NCBI GenBank assembly: GCA_012729055.1
Contig: JAAYDW010000017.1
Location: 1-41,430 of the forward strand
Source: Deltaproteobacteria bacterium
GTDB taxonomy: Bacteria > Desulfobacterota > Syntrophia > Syntrophales > Smithellaceae
Direction of reading: 5' to 3'
DNA: 41,430 nucleotides
Part shown: positions 16,594 to 26,230 of the stretch, piece after piece
Numbering within the stretch: position 1 is the first letter of the stretch
Layout of the letters: each line of letters starts with the position of its first letter
The notes under the pieces: model-generated
What the model was told of the DNA's origin: nothing
Seen by the model: only the letters and a program-made list of their open reading frames with translations
The model's database searches: none
Program-made: the position numbers and the translations under genes

Positions 16594-16632
16594 ATGGCTG
16601 CAAAAGTCCGGGTAAGGCGTTGGCCCCAATAA
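16594..16632 (+). CDS. Candidate 12-codon leader ORF upstream of secA
   Basis: ATG at 16594 opens a 12-codon frame encoding MAAKVRVRRWPQ, ending in TAA at 16630-16632. A strong ribosome site, AGAGGAAGGA (16578-16587), lies six bases upstream, better than that of several real genes here. The last codons fall in a CCCC/GGGG hairpin (16624-16639) followed by T5, so ribosome position could affect downstream structure. It has no signal peptide and does not resemble SecM. Whether it is translated is unknown; a chance ORF is quite possible. Confidence 0.35.
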   Translation: MAAKVRVRRWPQ

Positions 16633-16660
16633 ATAGGGGTTTTTATAGAACGATTAAATG

Positions 16661-16669
16661 TGTTACAAT
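16661..16669 (+). promoter_or_regulatory. Extended -10 promoter element for secA
   Basis: TGT followed by TACAAT (16664-16669) forms an extended -10 with five of six core matches. No good -35 is seen at 16641-16646. Predicted start is about 16676, inside the hairpin that follows, giving a leader of about 34 bases before the secA ATG. Confidence 0.5.
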
Positions 16670-16672
16670 CCG

Positions 16673-16698
16673 CCGGTACAAACTACCGGTTTTTTTTT
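16673..16698 (+). terminator. Terminator-like hairpin just before secA
   Basis: CCGGTA (16673-16678) pairs with TACCGG (16684-16689) around CAAAC, followed by nine T (16690-16698). The secA ribosome site GAAGG starts at the next base. The stem is short (6 bp) but the T run is strong. It should end read-through from the M23 gene and leader, while the promoter at 16664 starts within it and would escape. Confidence 0.6.
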
Positions 16699-16709
16699 GA
16701 AGGTGATTA

Positions 16710-19229
16710 ATGCTGGATGCAATTCTCAGAAAGATTGTCGGAACCAAAAATGATCGGGAACTGAAAAGGCTGGCCGTCCTGCTTCAGGAAGTCAACAGCT
16801 TTGAAGCAGGCATGATGTCGCTCAGTGACGCGCAATTAAAGGAAAAAACACCCTATTTCCGGGAAAAACTTCAAGGCGGCCTGTCGCTGGATGACATTCT
16901 TCCTGAAGCGTTTGCCGTGGCCCGGGAAACCGCCCGCCGGACGCTGATGATGCGCCCTTTTGATGTTCAGGTGATCGGCGGCATTGTTCTGCATGAAGGC
17001 AGAATTGCGGAAATGAAGACCGGCGAAGGCAAGACGCTGGCCGCCACGATGCCTCTGTATCTGAATGCCCTGGAAGGCAAGGGGTGCCACGTCGTGACCG
17101 TCAATGACTATCTGGCCCGGCGCGACGCTGAATGGATGGGGCCCATCTACCAGTTTCTGGGGCTTTCCGTGGGGGTGATCATTCACGGCATGGACGACGA
17201 CGAGCGGCGTAAAGCGTACGGCGCGGACATTACCTATGGAACGAACAACGAATTCGGCTTTGATTACCTGCGGGACAATATGAAATTCAGCCTGGAAGAT
17301 TATGTACAGCGGGAATTCAACTATGCCATTGTCGACGAAGTGGACAGTATTCTCATCGACGAAGCCCGCACGCCGCTCATTATTTCCGGCGCCTCGGAGG
17401 AATCGACGGATAAGTATTACCGGATCAACCAGATTATTCCCCGTCTGAAACGGGAGTCGGACTACACCATTGAAGAAAAAAGCAAAACCGTTGTCCTGAC
17501 GGAAGAAGGCGTGGCGACTGTCGAAAAACTGCTCAATGTTCAAAACCTCTATGAACCGAGAAACATTGAAATCGTCCATCACGTGAATCAGGCCCTGCGG
17601 GCCCATACGCTGTTCAAACGCGATGTGGATTATCTGGTCAAGGACGGGCAGGTCATTATTGTTGATGAATTCACGGGGCGCGTCATGCCTGGCAGGCGCT
17701 ACAGCGATGGATTGCACCAGGCGCTGGAAGCCAAGGAAAAGGTTAAAATCGAAAAGGAAAACCAGACGCTGGCGTCCATAACCTTCCAGAACTATTTCCG
17801 GATGTACAAAAAACTGGCGGGAATGACCGGAACCGCCGACACGGAAGCGGAGGAATTCCGGAAAATTTACAATCTTGACGTGGTGGTGATGCCGACCAAT
17901 ATGCCGATGATCCGCCAGGATCACAATGACCTTATCTACAAAACGGAAGAGGAAAAAATCAAGGCGGTGATTGAGGAAGTCAAAGCGCTGCACGAGGCCG
18001 GGCGCCCCGTTTTGATCGGCACCATTTCCATCGAAAAATCCGAGCTCCTGAGCAAGTATCTCGCACGGGCCGGCGTAAAACACCATGTCCTCAACGCCAA
18101 GAACCATGAAAGGGAAGCGGAAATCGTCGCCCAGGCGGGGCAAATGGGCCAGGTGACGATTTCGACCAACATGGCCGGCCGCGGCACGGACATCAAGCTC
18201 GGTGAAAAAGTCGCCGAACTCGGCGGGCTGCATATTCTGGGAACGGAAAGGCATGAAAGCCGCCGTATCGACAATCAGCTGCGCGGACGGTCGGGACGTC
18301 AGGGAGACAACGGTTCGTCGCGCTTTTATCTTTCCCTGGAAGACGATCTGCTTCGAGTCTTCGGAGCGGACCGCATCTCCTCGGTTATGGACACGATCGG
18401 CATCGATGAGGGGCAGCCGATTGAGCACAAGTACATTTCGCGCGCCATTGAAAACGCACAAAAACGGGTGGAAGGACAGAACTTCGACATCCGGAAACAT
18501 CTGCTCGATTATGACAATGTGATGAACAATCAGAGAAAGGTCATTTACGAGCAGAGGAAAAAAGTTCTTCGCGGAGAGGACTTATGGTCAGACGTTGAAG
18601 AAATGGTTGAAGAAATATCCGGCGATCTGATCGAGGAATTCACCGGGGAAAAGAAACATCCGCAGGACTGGGACCTCAAATCCCTGGAAGAGGCGCTGTA
18701 CAAACAGTTCAATCTGCGAATAGATCTCGCACAGGCGAAAGAGCTGAACTCCCCTGAAGCCTTGAAGAGTTTTGTCGTCGGGAAGGTTCTGGCTTTTCTG
18801 AAGGATAAGGAACAGGAATTCGGCGCGGATCTGATGGCGTATCTGATGAAGGTCATCATGTTGCAGGCGATCGACTCCCACTGGAAAGAGCACCTCCTGT
18901 CCATGGATCACTTAAGGGAAGGCATCGGCCTGCGCGGTTACGGCCAGAAGGATCCGGTCCGTGAATATCAGCGCGAAGGATACGCCATGTTCATGGAGAT
19001 GATCAGCCGAATTAAAATGGACACACTGGAGAAACTCTGCCTGGTTCGGATCCAGAAAGAAGAGGAAGTGGAGGAAATCCGGCAGAAGCAAAAGCAGGAT
19101 TACGTCTTAAGCCGGGGCGAAGATACGCCGGCCAAGCAAACCATTAAACGCGAAGGCGCCAAGGTCGGACGAAATGATCCGTGTCCGTGCGGCAGTGGGA
19201 AGAAATATAAAAAATGTTGCGGTGCATAA
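16710..19229 (+). CDS. secA: Preprotein translocase ATPase SecA
   Basis: SecA drives protein export through SecYEG by ATP hydrolysis. The 839-residue protein has Walker A MKTGEGKT (102-109), the DEAD-type segment [13 protein letters not shown] (near 208-222), the preprotein cross-linking domain, the second helicase domain with [12 protein letters not shown] and [20 protein letters not shown], the scaffold/wing region, and a C-terminal zinc motif in [14 protein letters not shown] that binds SecB or ribosomes. It is shorter than E. coli SecA (901), mainly in the linker before the zinc motif. GAAGG lies six bases before the ATG. argJ follows after 25 bases. Confidence 0.98.
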   Translation: MLDAILRKIVGTKNDRELKRLAVLLQEVNSFEAGMMSLSDAQLKEKTPYFREKLQGGLSLDDILPEAFAVARETARRTLMMRPFDVQVIGGIVLHEGRIAEMKTGEGKTLAATMPLYLNALEGKGCHVVTVNDYLARRDAEWMGPIYQFLGLSVGVIIHGMDDDERRKAYGADITYGTNNEFGFDYLRDNMKFSLEDYVQREFNYAIVDEVDSILIDEARTPLIISGASEESTDKYYRINQIIPRLKRESDYTIEEKSKTVVLTEEGVATVEKLLNVQNLYEPRNIEIVHHVNQALRAHTLFKRDVDYLVKDGQVIIVDEFTGRVMPGRRYSDGLHQALEAKEKVKIEKENQTLASITFQNYFRMYKKLAGMTGTADTEAEEFRKIYNLDVVVMPTNMPMIRQDHNDLIYKTEEEKIKAVIEEVKALHEAGRPVLIGTISIEKSELLSKYLARAGVKHHVLNAKNHEREAEIVAQAGQMGQVTISTNMAGRGTDIKLGEKVAELGGLHILGTERHESRRIDNQLRGRSGRQGDNGSSRFYLSLEDDLLRVFGADRISSVMDTIGIDEGQPIEHKYISRAIENAQKRVEGQNFDIRKHLLDYDNVMNNQRKVIYEQRKKVLRGEDLWSDVEEMVEEISGDLIEEFTGEKKHPQDWDLKSLEEALYKQFNLRIDLAQAKELNSPEALKSFVVGKVLAFLKDKEQEFGADLMAYLMKVIMLQAIDSHWKEHLLSMDHLREGIGLRGYGQKDPVREYQREGYAMFMEMISRIKMDTLEKLCLVRIQKEEEVEEIRQKQKQDYVLSRGEDTPAKQTIKREGAKVGRNDPCPCGSGKKYKKCCGA

Positions 19230-19254
19230 GTTTTTCGATGAAGGAGTGGCGGTA

Positions 19255-20454
19255 ATGGTGAAAGCTACATATCAAATAAGCGTTCCCGGTTTTTTGGCCA
19301 ACGGAATTTCCGCGGGCATTAAAGGCGGCGAAGAAAAGGATCTGGGACTGATCTATTCCACCGTTCCAGCCAGGGCGGCGGCGATGTTCACCAAAAACAC
19401 GTTCAAGGCGGCGCCGGTGCTGATCGATGCCGAACGGATCAAGAGGGGCACAGCCCAGGCGATTCTTACCAACAGCGGCTGCGCCAACGCCGCCACGGGC
19501 AAAGAAGGCATGACCGACGCACTGGCCGTCTCCTCTTCCGCGGCAAAACAACTGAAAATCCCGGAGGAACATCTGCTGGTTTGCTCGACCGGTGTAATCG
19601 GCAGAAGGCTGCCGGTGAAGAAAATCGAATCCGGCATCGGCAAGCTTATCAAGGGGCTAAACGAATCGGGCATAGAGGACGCCGAGGCGGCGATGATGAC
19701 CACCGACAAATTTCCCAAGATCGCCATTCGCAAGGGTATTGTCGGCGCTAAAGACATCACAATCTGCGGTATTGCCAAGGGCGCCGGCATGATCGAGCCG
19801 AATATGGCGACGCTTTTAACCTATGTCATGACCGACGCGCTCATCGACGCCAAGGCGCTCAACACCGTCTTTCATCAGGTGATCGATTCCACGTTCAACG
19901 CCATCAGCGTCGACGGCTGCATGAGCACCAATGATACGGCCATAATCCTGGCCAACGGCCTGGCCGGAAACAATCCGCTTGAACGAGCTCAGGCCCGGTT
20001 GCAGAGGTTCCGGGAGATGCTGACGGATGTGCTGGCCGAACTATCCCAGGCGGTGGTGAAAGACGGGGAGGGAGCGACCAAATTCATTACTGTCGTCGTG
20101 GACGGCGCCAAATCGAAATCGGACGCCAGACGCGTCGCGTATTCGGTCGCCAACTCCAATCTCGTTAAAACCGCGTTTTTCGGCGAAGACCCCAACTGGG
20201 GCAGAATCATCGCGGCTGTCGGCGCGTCGGGCATTCCGCTCGAAAAGGAAAAGGTGACGCTGTCCATCGGCCAGATGACCGTCTTTGCGCAGGATACGCC
20301 GGCCAACATTTCAGCCGCGAAGCTGAGGGATATTTTTCGAACCGGCCAGATCGAAGTGCGTGTTGGTCTCGGCAGCGGCGACAAGTCCTACTCGGTTTAT
20401 ACGTCCGATCTTTCATACGATTATGTCAAGATCAACGCGGATTACTCGACGTGA
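19255..20454 (+). CDS. argJ: Glutamate N-acetyltransferase / N-acetylornithine acetyltransferase
   Basis: ArgJ recycles the acetyl group from N-acetylornithine to glutamate in arginine synthesis and, in bifunctional forms, also uses acetyl-CoA. It is an Ntn-type enzyme that cuts itself before a Thr nucleophile: the segment KGAGMIEPNMATLL places this at Thr186, giving alpha and beta chains. GCANAATG near residue 78 and the C-terminal DPNWGRI and YDYVKINADY segments are also typical. The length of 399 residues is normal. ATG 19255 has AAGGAG eight bases upstream. It is probably co-transcribed with secA. Mono- or bifunctionality cannot be told from the sequence. Confidence 0.96.
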   Translation: MVKATYQISVPGFLANGISAGIKGGEEKDLGLIYSTVPARAAAMFTKNTFKAAPVLIDAERIKRGTAQAILTNSGCANAATGKEGMTDALAVSSSAAKQLKIPEEHLLVCSTGVIGRRLPVKKIESGIGKLIKGLNESGIEDAEAAMMTTDKFPKIAIRKGIVGAKDITICGIAKGAGMIEPNMATLLTYVMTDALIDAKALNTVFHQVIDSTFNAISVDGCMSTNDTAIILANGLAGNNPLERAQARLQRFREMLTDVLAELSQAVVKDGEGATKFITVVVDGAKSKSDARRVAYSVANSNLVKTAFFGEDPNWGRIIAAVGASGIPLEKEKVTLSIGQMTVFAQDTPANISAAKLRDIFRTGQIEVRVGLGSGDKSYSVYTSDLSYDYVKINADYST

Positions 20455-20504
20455 GATGAATTCATAAAATCTCTTAATTTTATTGCCGAAAAAGTTATTT
20501 GCGC

Positions 20505-20533
20505 TTGAACAATTAGCGGATTTGTGTTAAGTG
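20505..20533 (+). promoter_or_regulatory. Promoter of the rpsB operon
   Basis: TTGAAC (20505-20510), 17 bases, TAAGTG (20528-20533) preceded by TGT. Upstream lies an A/T-rich tract with a perfect inverted repeat ATAAAAT/ATTTTAT (20464-20483), which could act as an UP element. Start is predicted near 20540, leaving a leader of about 95 bases before rpsB. Confidence 0.55.
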
Positions 20534-20551
20534 CCGCAAAATTTCACACAT

Positions 20552-20607
20552 CCCCCGATTGACGGCATGTTGCTTGAAGTTCAAGTGTGCCGGAAAGACG
20601 ACGGGGG
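20552..20607 (+). promoter_or_regulatory. Structured 5' leader of rpsB (possible S2 autoregulation site)
   Basis: CCCCCG (20552-20557) pairs with CGGGGG (20602-20607). Inside it CGGCA (20563-20567) pairs with TGCCG (20588-20592), and CTTG (20573-20576) with CAAG (20582-20585). This makes a bulged three-helix stem-loop 16 bases before the rpsB ribosome site. rpsB operons in gammaproteobacteria are autoregulated through a leader structure; that this one acts likewise is inference. Confidence 0.5.
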
Positions 20608-20634
20608 TGGCGGAAAAAAACAAAGGAGAAAATT

Positions 20635-21450
20635 ATGTCAGCCATTTCAATGAAACTGTTGCTCGAAGCCGGCGTCCATTTCGGACACCAAACCAACAAA
20701 TGGAACCCCAAGATGAAGCCCTTTATTTTCGGGGCCCGCAACAACATCTACATCATCGATCTGCAGCAAACCGTGGGCATGTTCCAGTCGGCCTATAACT
20801 TTGTCGTGGATACGGTAAGCCAGGGCAAGGATATCCTGTTTGTCGGAACCAAAAAACAATCTCAGGAAGCGATTCGCGAGGAAGCGACGCGCTGCGGTAT
20901 GCCCTTTGTGAATCAGCGCTGGCTGGGCGGTATGCTGACCAATTTTGTTACTGTCAAGAAAAGTGTCGACCGCCTCAACAACCTCAATAAAATGTTTTCC
21001 GACGACTCCATTAAAGCATTTCCCAAAAAGGAAATCAGCAAGCTCCAAAAAGAGATGGAAAAACTGGAAAACGTCCTGGGCGGCATCAAGACCATGAAAT
21101 CCCTTCCATCCGCGGTGTTCATCGTGGATCCCAACCGGGAGCACATCGCCGTCAAGGAAGCGAAGAAACTCAAGATTCCCCTGGTCGCCATTGTCGACAC
21201 CAACTGCGATCCGACCGATATCGACTATGTCATTCCGGGCAACGACGACGCCATCCGGGCGATAAAGCTGTTTTCTTCGAAATTCGCCGACGCCGTGGCG
21301 GAAGGCAAAAAGCGGTTTGAAGAAAAACTGGCCGCCGAATCCAATAAAGAAGCGGGGACGGCTGCGGAAGAAAACAAGGACGCGGAAGCGGACATTCCCG
21401 AAAGCGTCGAAATGGAGAGCGGTGCGCCGGCTCCGGCGGACCCGCAATAA
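20635..21450 (+). CDS. rpsB: 30S ribosomal protein S2
   Basis: S2 is a small-subunit protein needed for binding S1 and for initiation. The 271 residues show the family pattern: [22 protein letters not shown] at the start (residues 6-27), then [37 protein letters not shown], and [20 protein letters not shown]. An acidic, alanine-rich C-terminal extension of about 40 residues follows the conserved core, which is common outside the enterics. ATG 20635 has AAGGAG six bases upstream; an in-frame TTG at 20587 has no such site. It is first in the rpsB-tsf-pyrH-frr operon. Confidence 0.98.
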   Translation: MSAISMKLLLEAGVHFGHQTNKWNPKMKPFIFGARNNIYIIDLQQTVGMFQSAYNFVVDTVSQGKDILFVGTKKQSQEAIREEATRCGMPFVNQRWLGGMLTNFVTVKKSVDRLNNLNKMFSDDSIKAFPKKEISKLQKEMEKLENVLGGIKTMKSLPSAVFIVDPNREHIAVKEAKKLKIPLVAIVDTNCDPTDIDYVIPGNDDAIRAIKLFSSKFADAVAEGKKRFEEKLAAESNKEAGTAAEENKDAEADIPESVEMESGAPAPADPQ

Positions 21451-21512
21451 ATCCGCAGGAAGCGACTTACAAAAAATAGTGAACAGGAACAGAATTCTAG
21501 GAGGATAGAACA

Positions 21513-22118
21513 TTGGAAATCACTTCATCAATGGTAAAAGAACTAAGAACGAAAACCGGCGCCGGTATGATGGACTGCAAGGAAGCGCTTGCGGCGGTGG
21601 ACGGTGATTTTGAAAAAGCAATCGACTTTTTGAGAAAGAAAGGCCTTTCCGCAGCCACGAAACGGTCGTCCAAGGCGGCCAAGGACGGAACGGTCGCTTC
21701 CTACATCCATATGGGCGGAAGAATCGGCGTCATGGTCGAAATCAACTGTGAAACGGATTTTGTGGCGAAGACCGATGATTTCCAGACGATGGCCAGAGAC
21801 ATTGCCATGCACGTTGCCGCCTCCAATCCCCAGTACGTGCGCTCTGACGAAGTTCCCGAAGAAGCGCTCGAACGAGAAAAGGAAATTTATCGCAGCCAGC
21901 TGCGCGAAGAGAAAAAACCGGAAAAGATCTGGGACAAGATCATCGAAGGCAAACTGAAAAAATATTATGAAGATGTCTGTCTGGTCGATCAGAAATTCGT
22001 CAAGAATCAGGACATCACCGTGGGAACGCTGATCAGCAACATGATCGCCAAGACGGGCGAAAATATCGTCATCCGCCGTTTTGCGCGCTTCCAGCTCGGC
22101 GAGGAAATAAAAAAATAA
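21513..22118 (+). CDS. tsf: Elongation factor Ts
   Basis: EF-Ts exchanges GDP for GTP on EF-Tu. The UBA-like N-terminal domain reads [19 protein letters not shown] (residues 8-26), and the nucleotide-exchange motif TDFVA lies in [15 protein letters not shown]. The 201-residue length fits the short form found in many bacteria (E. coli 283). The start is a TTG with a perfect AGGAGG (21499-21504) eight bases upstream; the ATG at 21531 would lose the first six residues. The stop overlaps the pyrH ATG by one base. Confidence 0.96.
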   Translation: MEITSSMVKELRTKTGAGMMDCKEALAAVDGDFEKAIDFLRKKGLSAATKRSSKAAKDGTVASYIHMGGRIGVMVEINCETDFVAKTDDFQTMARDIAMHVAASNPQYVRSDEVPEEALEREKEIYRSQLREEKKPEKIWDKIIEGKLKKYYEDVCLVDQKFVKNQDITVGTLISNMIAKTGENIVIRRFARFQLGEEIKK

Positions 22119-22843
22119 TGAGCGAAAAGAAAAAAGCCGCTTACCGGAGAATTCTTTTGAAGCTCAGCGGTGAAGCTCTTCTGGGCCGGCAGTCCACCGG
22201 CGTTGATCCGGAAGTGGCCAATTACATCGCCGATGAAATAAAGTCCCTGGCCGATCTCAATATCCAGATCGGCGTCGTCATCGGCGGCGGCAACATTTTC
22301 CGGGGTATTGAGGCCAGCGCCAAAGGCATGGACCGCACAACCGCCGATTACATGGGCATGCTGGCCACCGTCATCAACAGCCTGGCGCTACAGAGCGCCC
22401 TTGAAACGCGCGGGCTTGCCACGCGCGTTCAGACGTCGATCGAGATGAGGGAGATTGCCGAACCTTTCATCCAGAGAAGGGCCATCCGGCATCTGGAAAA
22501 AGGACGCATCGTCATCTTTGCCGGAGGAACGGGCAATCCTTATTTTTCAACGGATACGGCCGCGTGCCTGCGGGCGATGGAGATCCGAGCGGACGTGATC
22601 ATGAAAGCCACGAAAGTCGACGGTGTCTACAGTGCGGATCCTGTCAAGGACAAGTCCGCGGTGATGTTTAAAAAAATAAGTTATATCGATGTGTTGACTA
22701 AAAACCTTAAAGTAATGGATTCAACGGCCATTACGCTTTGCCGTGACAACGCTCTGCCGATCATTGTTTTCAATTTGCAGAAAAAAGGGAACATTCGGGG
22801 GGTCATCTGTGGTAAAAAAATTGGCACTTATGTAGGAGAGTGA
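22118..22843 (+). CDS. pyrH: Uridylate kinase
   Basis: UMP kinase phosphorylates UMP to UDP and belongs to the amino acid kinase fold, not the adenylate kinase fold. Seen: [11 protein letters not shown] near the N terminus, [45 protein letters not shown], and [13 protein letters not shown], all family signatures, in 241 residues. The ATG shares one base with the tsf stop. The end overlaps the ribosome site region of frr. The product supplies pyrimidine nucleotides and responds to GTP and UTP in characterised relatives. Confidence 0.97.
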   Translation: MSEKKKAAYRRILLKLSGEALLGRQSTGVDPEVANYIADEIKSLADLNIQIGVVIGGGNIFRGIEASAKGMDRTTADYMGMLATVINSLALQSALETRGLATRVQTSIEMREIAEPFIQRRAIRHLEKGRIVIFAGGTGNPYFSTDTAACLRAMEIRADVIMKATKVDGVYSADPVKDKSAVMFKKISYIDVLTKNLKVMDSTAITLCRDNALPIIVFNLQKKGNIRGVICGKKIGTYVGE

Positions 22844-22845
22844 TC

Positions 22846-23403
22846 ATGAAAGAACAGATTTTCGCGATATTCAAAGATGAAATGGAAAAAACCATATCTT
22901 CTCTGGAAAAGTCGTTCAGCCGGGTGCGCACCGGCCGGGCGTCCGTTTCGCTGCTGGACGGGATCAAGGTGGACTATTACGGCACACCGACTCCGATCGC
23001 TCAGGTGGCCACGCTTTCTGTTCCCGAGAGCCGCCTCATTGTCATTTCGCCCTGGGATATCACAGCCATCGGCGCCATTGAAAAGGCCATCCAGAAATCC
23101 GATCTGGGGCTGATGCCCTCAACCGACGGCAAAGTGATTCGTCTTTCCATTCCGCAGCTCACCGAAGAACGTCGCCGGGAACTGGTCAAGGTGGTGAAAA
23201 AAATGGCGGAGGAAGGGAAAATCAAGCTGCGCAACGGACGGCGCGACGCCAACGAAGCCTTGAAAGATTTGAAAAAGAACAATAAAATGTCGGAAGACGA
23301 ACTCCATACCGCCCAGGACGAGGTGCAGAAACTGACGGACCGCTACATTGAAAAGACCGATAAAATTCTGGCGGCCAAAGAAAAAGAAATCATGGAGATT
23401 TAA
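22846..23403 (+). CDS. frr: Ribosome recycling factor
   Basis: RRF with EF-G splits the ribosome after termination. The 185 residues match the family length exactly. Family segments [23 protein letters not shown], [16 protein letters not shown] text and [16 protein letters not shown] are present, forming the L-shaped coiled-coil protein. ATG 22846 has AGGAG seven bases upstream; a GTG at 22840 is too close to that site. It is last in the translation operon, and a terminator-like hairpin follows 27 bases later. Confidence 0.97.
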   Translation: MKEQIFAIFKDEMEKTISSLEKSFSRVRTGRASVSLLDGIKVDYYGTPTPIAQVATLSVPESRLIVISPWDITAIGAIEKAIQKSDLGLMPSTDGKVIRLSIPQLTEERRRELVKVVKKMAEEGKIKLRNGRRDANEALKDLKKNNKMSEDELHTAQDEVQKLTDRYIEKTDKILAAKEKEIMEI

Positions 23404-23430
23404 AAACCGGCTGTTGGGAAAACATCTCAC

Positions 23431-23461
23431 AATGGGGAGTCAAAAGCTCCCCATTTGTGTT
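23431..23461 (+). terminator. Terminator-like hairpin between frr and uppS
   Basis: AATGGGGAG (23431-23439) pairs perfectly with CTCCCCATT (23447-23455) around TCAAAAG, followed by a broken T tract (TTTGTGTTT region). It probably reduces, rather than fully stops, read-through into uppS, because no clear promoter was seen before uppS. Confidence 0.7.
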
Positions 23462-23481
23462 TGAGGTCAAGACAGATCACG

Positions 23482-24219
23482 ATGGTGAACATTGATAAAA
23501 ACAGGCTGCCGAGGCATATCGCCATTATCATGGACGGCAACGGACGATGGGCCAAACAGCATGCCATGGGCCGGATCCGCGGGCACAGGAAAGGCGCCCA
23601 GGCCGTGAGGACAACGGTGACGGCGTGCCGCGAGATCGGTATTGCGTATCTCACGCTGTTTGCGTTTTCTTCGGAAAACTGGGGCAGGCCCGGCGAAGAG
23701 GTCGACGCGCTCATGAACCTGCTGGCCGATTATCTTGATCGGGAAGCGTCGACCCTCCAGGAGAGGGAAATCCGTCTTGCCGCCATCGGCGACATCGACA
23801 AGCTGTACCCGCCCGTGCGGCACAAGCTTTTGGACATCATGAAGCTCACCGAGCGAAACGACAAGATGGTTTTGAACCTGGCGCTCAGCTATGGAAGCCG
23901 CGACGAAATCGTCGGAGCGGTGAGAAAAATGGTTGCGGACCAGCAAAGCGGCAAACTGAGCGTCGAAGACATCGATAAGGACAGGCTTGCTGCGTATCTA
24001 TATACCGCCGCCATGCCGGATCCCGATTTGCTGATCCGCACCAGCGGAGAATACCGGATCAGTAATTTTCTGCTGTGGCAGCTGGCGTATACCGAACTTT
24101 ACTTCACGGACGTTTTGTGGCCGGATTTCAAGAAGAGCGATTTGCTCGCGGCGATCGCCGTTTATCAGCGGCGCGAAAGACGTTTCGGGCTTACAAGCGA
24201 GCAGATTTCAGGCAAATAG
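23482..24219 (+). CDS. uppS: Isoprenyl transferase (undecaprenyl diphosphate synthase)
   Basis: UppS extends farnesyl diphosphate with cis-isoprene units to the C55 carrier lipid used for peptidoglycan, O-antigen and, here, Ara4N transfer. The catalytic Asp is in HIAIIMDGNGRWA near the N terminus; later FAFSSENWGRP, LALSYGSRDEIV and DPDLLIRTSGEYRISNF carry substrate-binding residues. The 245-residue length is typical. ATG 23482 starts a family-like N terminus but has no good ribosome site; a TTG at 23455 is the alternative. cdsA follows after 25 bases. Confidence 0.96.
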   Translation: MVNIDKNRLPRHIAIIMDGNGRWAKQHAMGRIRGHRKGAQAVRTTVTACREIGIAYLTLFAFSSENWGRPGEEVDALMNLLADYLDREASTLQEREIRLAAIGDIDKLYPPVRHKLLDIMKLTERNDKMVLNLALSYGSRDEIVGAVRKMVADQQSGKLSVEDIDKDRLAAYLYTAAMPDPDLLIRTSGEYRISNFLLWQLAYTELYFTDVLWPDFKKSDLLAAIAVYQRRERRFGLTSEQISGK

Positions 24220-24244
24220 CCTTCCGGACAAAGGGGAAAAAAAC

Positions 24245-25060
24245 ATGGCGGGCAAAAATGGGAACCTGCAAAGATGGCTGACCGGCCTTGTTTTGGCCGT
24301 GATTCTGCTGGCCATCATTTTTTTCGGCTCCGTGGAAATCCTTGCCGCGGTGATTGCGCTGGCCATTGTCGTCGCCGTCTGGGAATACAACAGTATTGTT
24401 TTCGGCAAGGGGTTTCTCAAGGAAAAAATCGAAAGCATGATCTTTGCCGCGCTGATTCCCGCCGTAGCTCTGGCGGGCAGCGCCGAAATGATGATCGCTT
24501 TCCTGGCGTTTGCTACGATGGTCGTTTTCATGGTGTTTCTGTGGCGGGTTGCCGAAAGCACGTTCGACCTGTCTTCCGTTCTGAAGGTCGTTTTCGGAAT
24601 GGTTTATCTTCCCCTTCTGACCTCGCACTTCATTCTTCTTCGGAAGCTCGAGGGCGGCGCTTCCTGGATTCTGCTGGTGCTGGTGATCGGCATCGTGGGG
24701 GACACGGTGGCGATGTATGTGGGCAGGGCTCTGGGGAAGAGGAAGCTGATTGTCCTGGTCAGCCCGGGCAAGACCGTAGAGGGAACCATCGGGCTCATCC
24801 TGGGCGCCACGCTGGCTGCCTGCGCCTTCGGATTTTTCATTTTTCCGGAAATCGCACTCGGGCACTTCTTCATTCTGGGCTTCGTGGGCAGCATTATCGG
24901 CCAGCTCGGAGATCTTAGCGAGTCCGTCATCAAAAGAAATTTCGGCAGGAAGGACGCAAGCACGCTGCTGCCGGGACACGGCGGTCTCATGGATCGTCTG
25001 GACTGTCTGATCTTTGTCGCTCCCTTTGTGTATTATTACCGCATTTTTGTGATTGGCTGA
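24245..25060 (+). CDS. cdsA: Phosphatidate cytidylyltransferase
   Basis: CdsA makes CDP-diacylglycerol from phosphatidic acid and CTP, the branch point of phospholipid synthesis in the inner membrane. About eight hydrophobic segments are visible in 271 residues. The C-terminal signature is intact: SPGKTVEG, then LGDLSESVIKRNFGRKD, then LLPGHGGLMDRLD, including the acidic metal ligands. The stop and the dxr ATG share bases (TGATG), so the two genes are coupled. Confidence 0.96.
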   Translation: MAGKNGNLQRWLTGLVLAVILLAIIFFGSVEILAAVIALAIVVAVWEYNSIVFGKGFLKEKIESMIFAALIPAVALAGSAEMMIAFLAFATMVVFMVFLWRVAESTFDLSSVLKVVFGMVYLPLLTSHFILLRKLEGGASWILLVLVIGIVGDTVAMYVGRALGKRKLIVLVSPGKTVEGTIGLILGATLAACAFGFFIFPEIALGHFFILGFVGSIIGQLGDLSESVIKRNFGRKDASTLLPGHGGLMDRLDCLIFVAPFVYYYRIFVIG

Positions 25061-26226
25061 TGAAAAAAATTACGATTCTGGGATCAACGGGTTCCATCGG
25101 GCAAAGCGCTCTTGACGTCATCGCCGGCCATCCGGAAAAGTTCGGGGTGGCGGCTCTTGTTGCCGGACGCAACGTTCGCCTGCTGGCGCGACAGATTACA
25201 ACATTCCGTCCGTCCGTCGTCGCCGTGCGCTCGAAAAAAGAAGCGGATGGTCTTTTACGGCTCTTGGGGACGAAAAACCGCGTTTCCGTTCTCTACGACG
25301 AGTCGGGCGTTCTGGAAGCCGCCGCGTATGACGGCGCAGATATGGTTGTTTCCGCCATTTCCGGAGCGGCGGGGCTCAGGCCCACGCTGGCGGCAATGGA
25401 CGCGGGGAAAAATATCGCATTGGCCAACAAGGAAACCCTGGTGGCGGCCGGGCCGGTAGTCATGAAAAAAGCCAGGCAGAAAAAGATCGCCCTTCTTCCG
25501 GTGGACAGCGAGCACAGCGCGATTTTTCAATGCCTGGCCGGACAAAAAAAGGAAAATCTGAAACGGATCATTCTCACGGCGTCCGGCGGCCCCTTTTTAA
25601 ACGTCTCCCGGGCGGAACTTAAAAACGTGACGCCGGCGCAGGCGCTCCGGCATCCCCGGTGGAAAATGGGTCCGAAAATCACGATTGATTCCGCATCTCT
25701 GATGAACAAAGGGCTGGAAGTGATCGAGGCCCAGTGGCTGTTCGGTCTGGACGTCGACCGCATTGATGTTTTAATTCATCCGCAAAGCGCGGTGCATTCG
25801 CTCATTGAACTCGTTGACGGATCGATGCTGGCGCAGCTGGGAATCGCCGACATGCGGATTCCGATCGCCTGCGCGCTCAGCTATCCCGACCGCATGGAAA
25901 ATTCGCTGCCTGGCCTGGACTTGGCCCAGGCGGGACCGCTGGATTTTGCGCACCCGAATCTGAAAAAATTTCCCTGTCTGCGGCTCGCCTACGAAGCGGC
26001 GCGGCTGGGCGGCACGGCTCCGGCGGCGCTTAACGCGGCCAATGAAGAGGCGGTCGGCGCATTCCTCGAAAATAAAATTTGCTTTACCGATCTTCCGAAA
26101 GTAATAGAAAAGGTGCTGAACCGGCATGCGGTCAAACCAAATCCGTCCCTGGAGGATATTCTGCGGGTGGACGGGCAATCCAGAGCGCAGGCCCAAAGCG
26201 TCTTGCGGACGCTGAAGAAAGGATAA
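25060..26226 (+). CDS. dxr: 1-deoxy-D-xylulose 5-phosphate reductoisomerase
   Basis: Dxr converts DXP to MEP with NADPH, the committed step of the non-mevalonate isoprenoid pathway. NADPH-binding motif GSTGSIGQSALDV (residues 8-20); ANKETLVAAG; the metal and substrate segment LPVDSEHSAIFQCL; SASLMNKGLEVIEA; and HPQSAVHSLIE are all seen. The length of 388 is normal. It supplies precursors for UppS two genes upstream, so the cluster links carrier-lipid and membrane synthesis. Confidence 0.97.
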   Translation: MKKITILGSTGSIGQSALDVIAGHPEKFGVAALVAGRNVRLLARQITTFRPSVVAVRSKKEADGLLRLLGTKNRVSVLYDESGVLEAAAYDGADMVVSAISGAAGLRPTLAAMDAGKNIALANKETLVAAGPVVMKKARQKKIALLPVDSEHSAIFQCLAGQKKENLKRIILTASGGPFLNVSRAELKNVTPAQALRHPRWKMGPKITIDSASLMNKGLEVIEAQWLFGLDVDRIDVLIHPQSAVHSLIELVDGSMLAQLGIADMRIPIACALSYPDRMENSLPGLDLAQAGPLDFAHPNLKKFPCLRLAYEAARLGGTAPAALNAANEEAVGAFLENKICFTDLPKVIEKVLNRHAVKPNPSLEDILRVDGQSRAQAQSVLRTLKKG

Positions 26227-26230
26227 AAGT

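Noticed and set aside
16594-16632. SecM or VemP orthologue
   Set aside because: The frame is 12 codons with no signal peptide and no known arrest motif; it is kept only as an unproven leader ORF.
16836-18500. Long minus-strand open frame (554 codons) opposite secA
   Set aside because: It is antisense to conserved secA domains, its translation matches no known family, and it has no sensible start signals; it is a GC-rich shadow frame.
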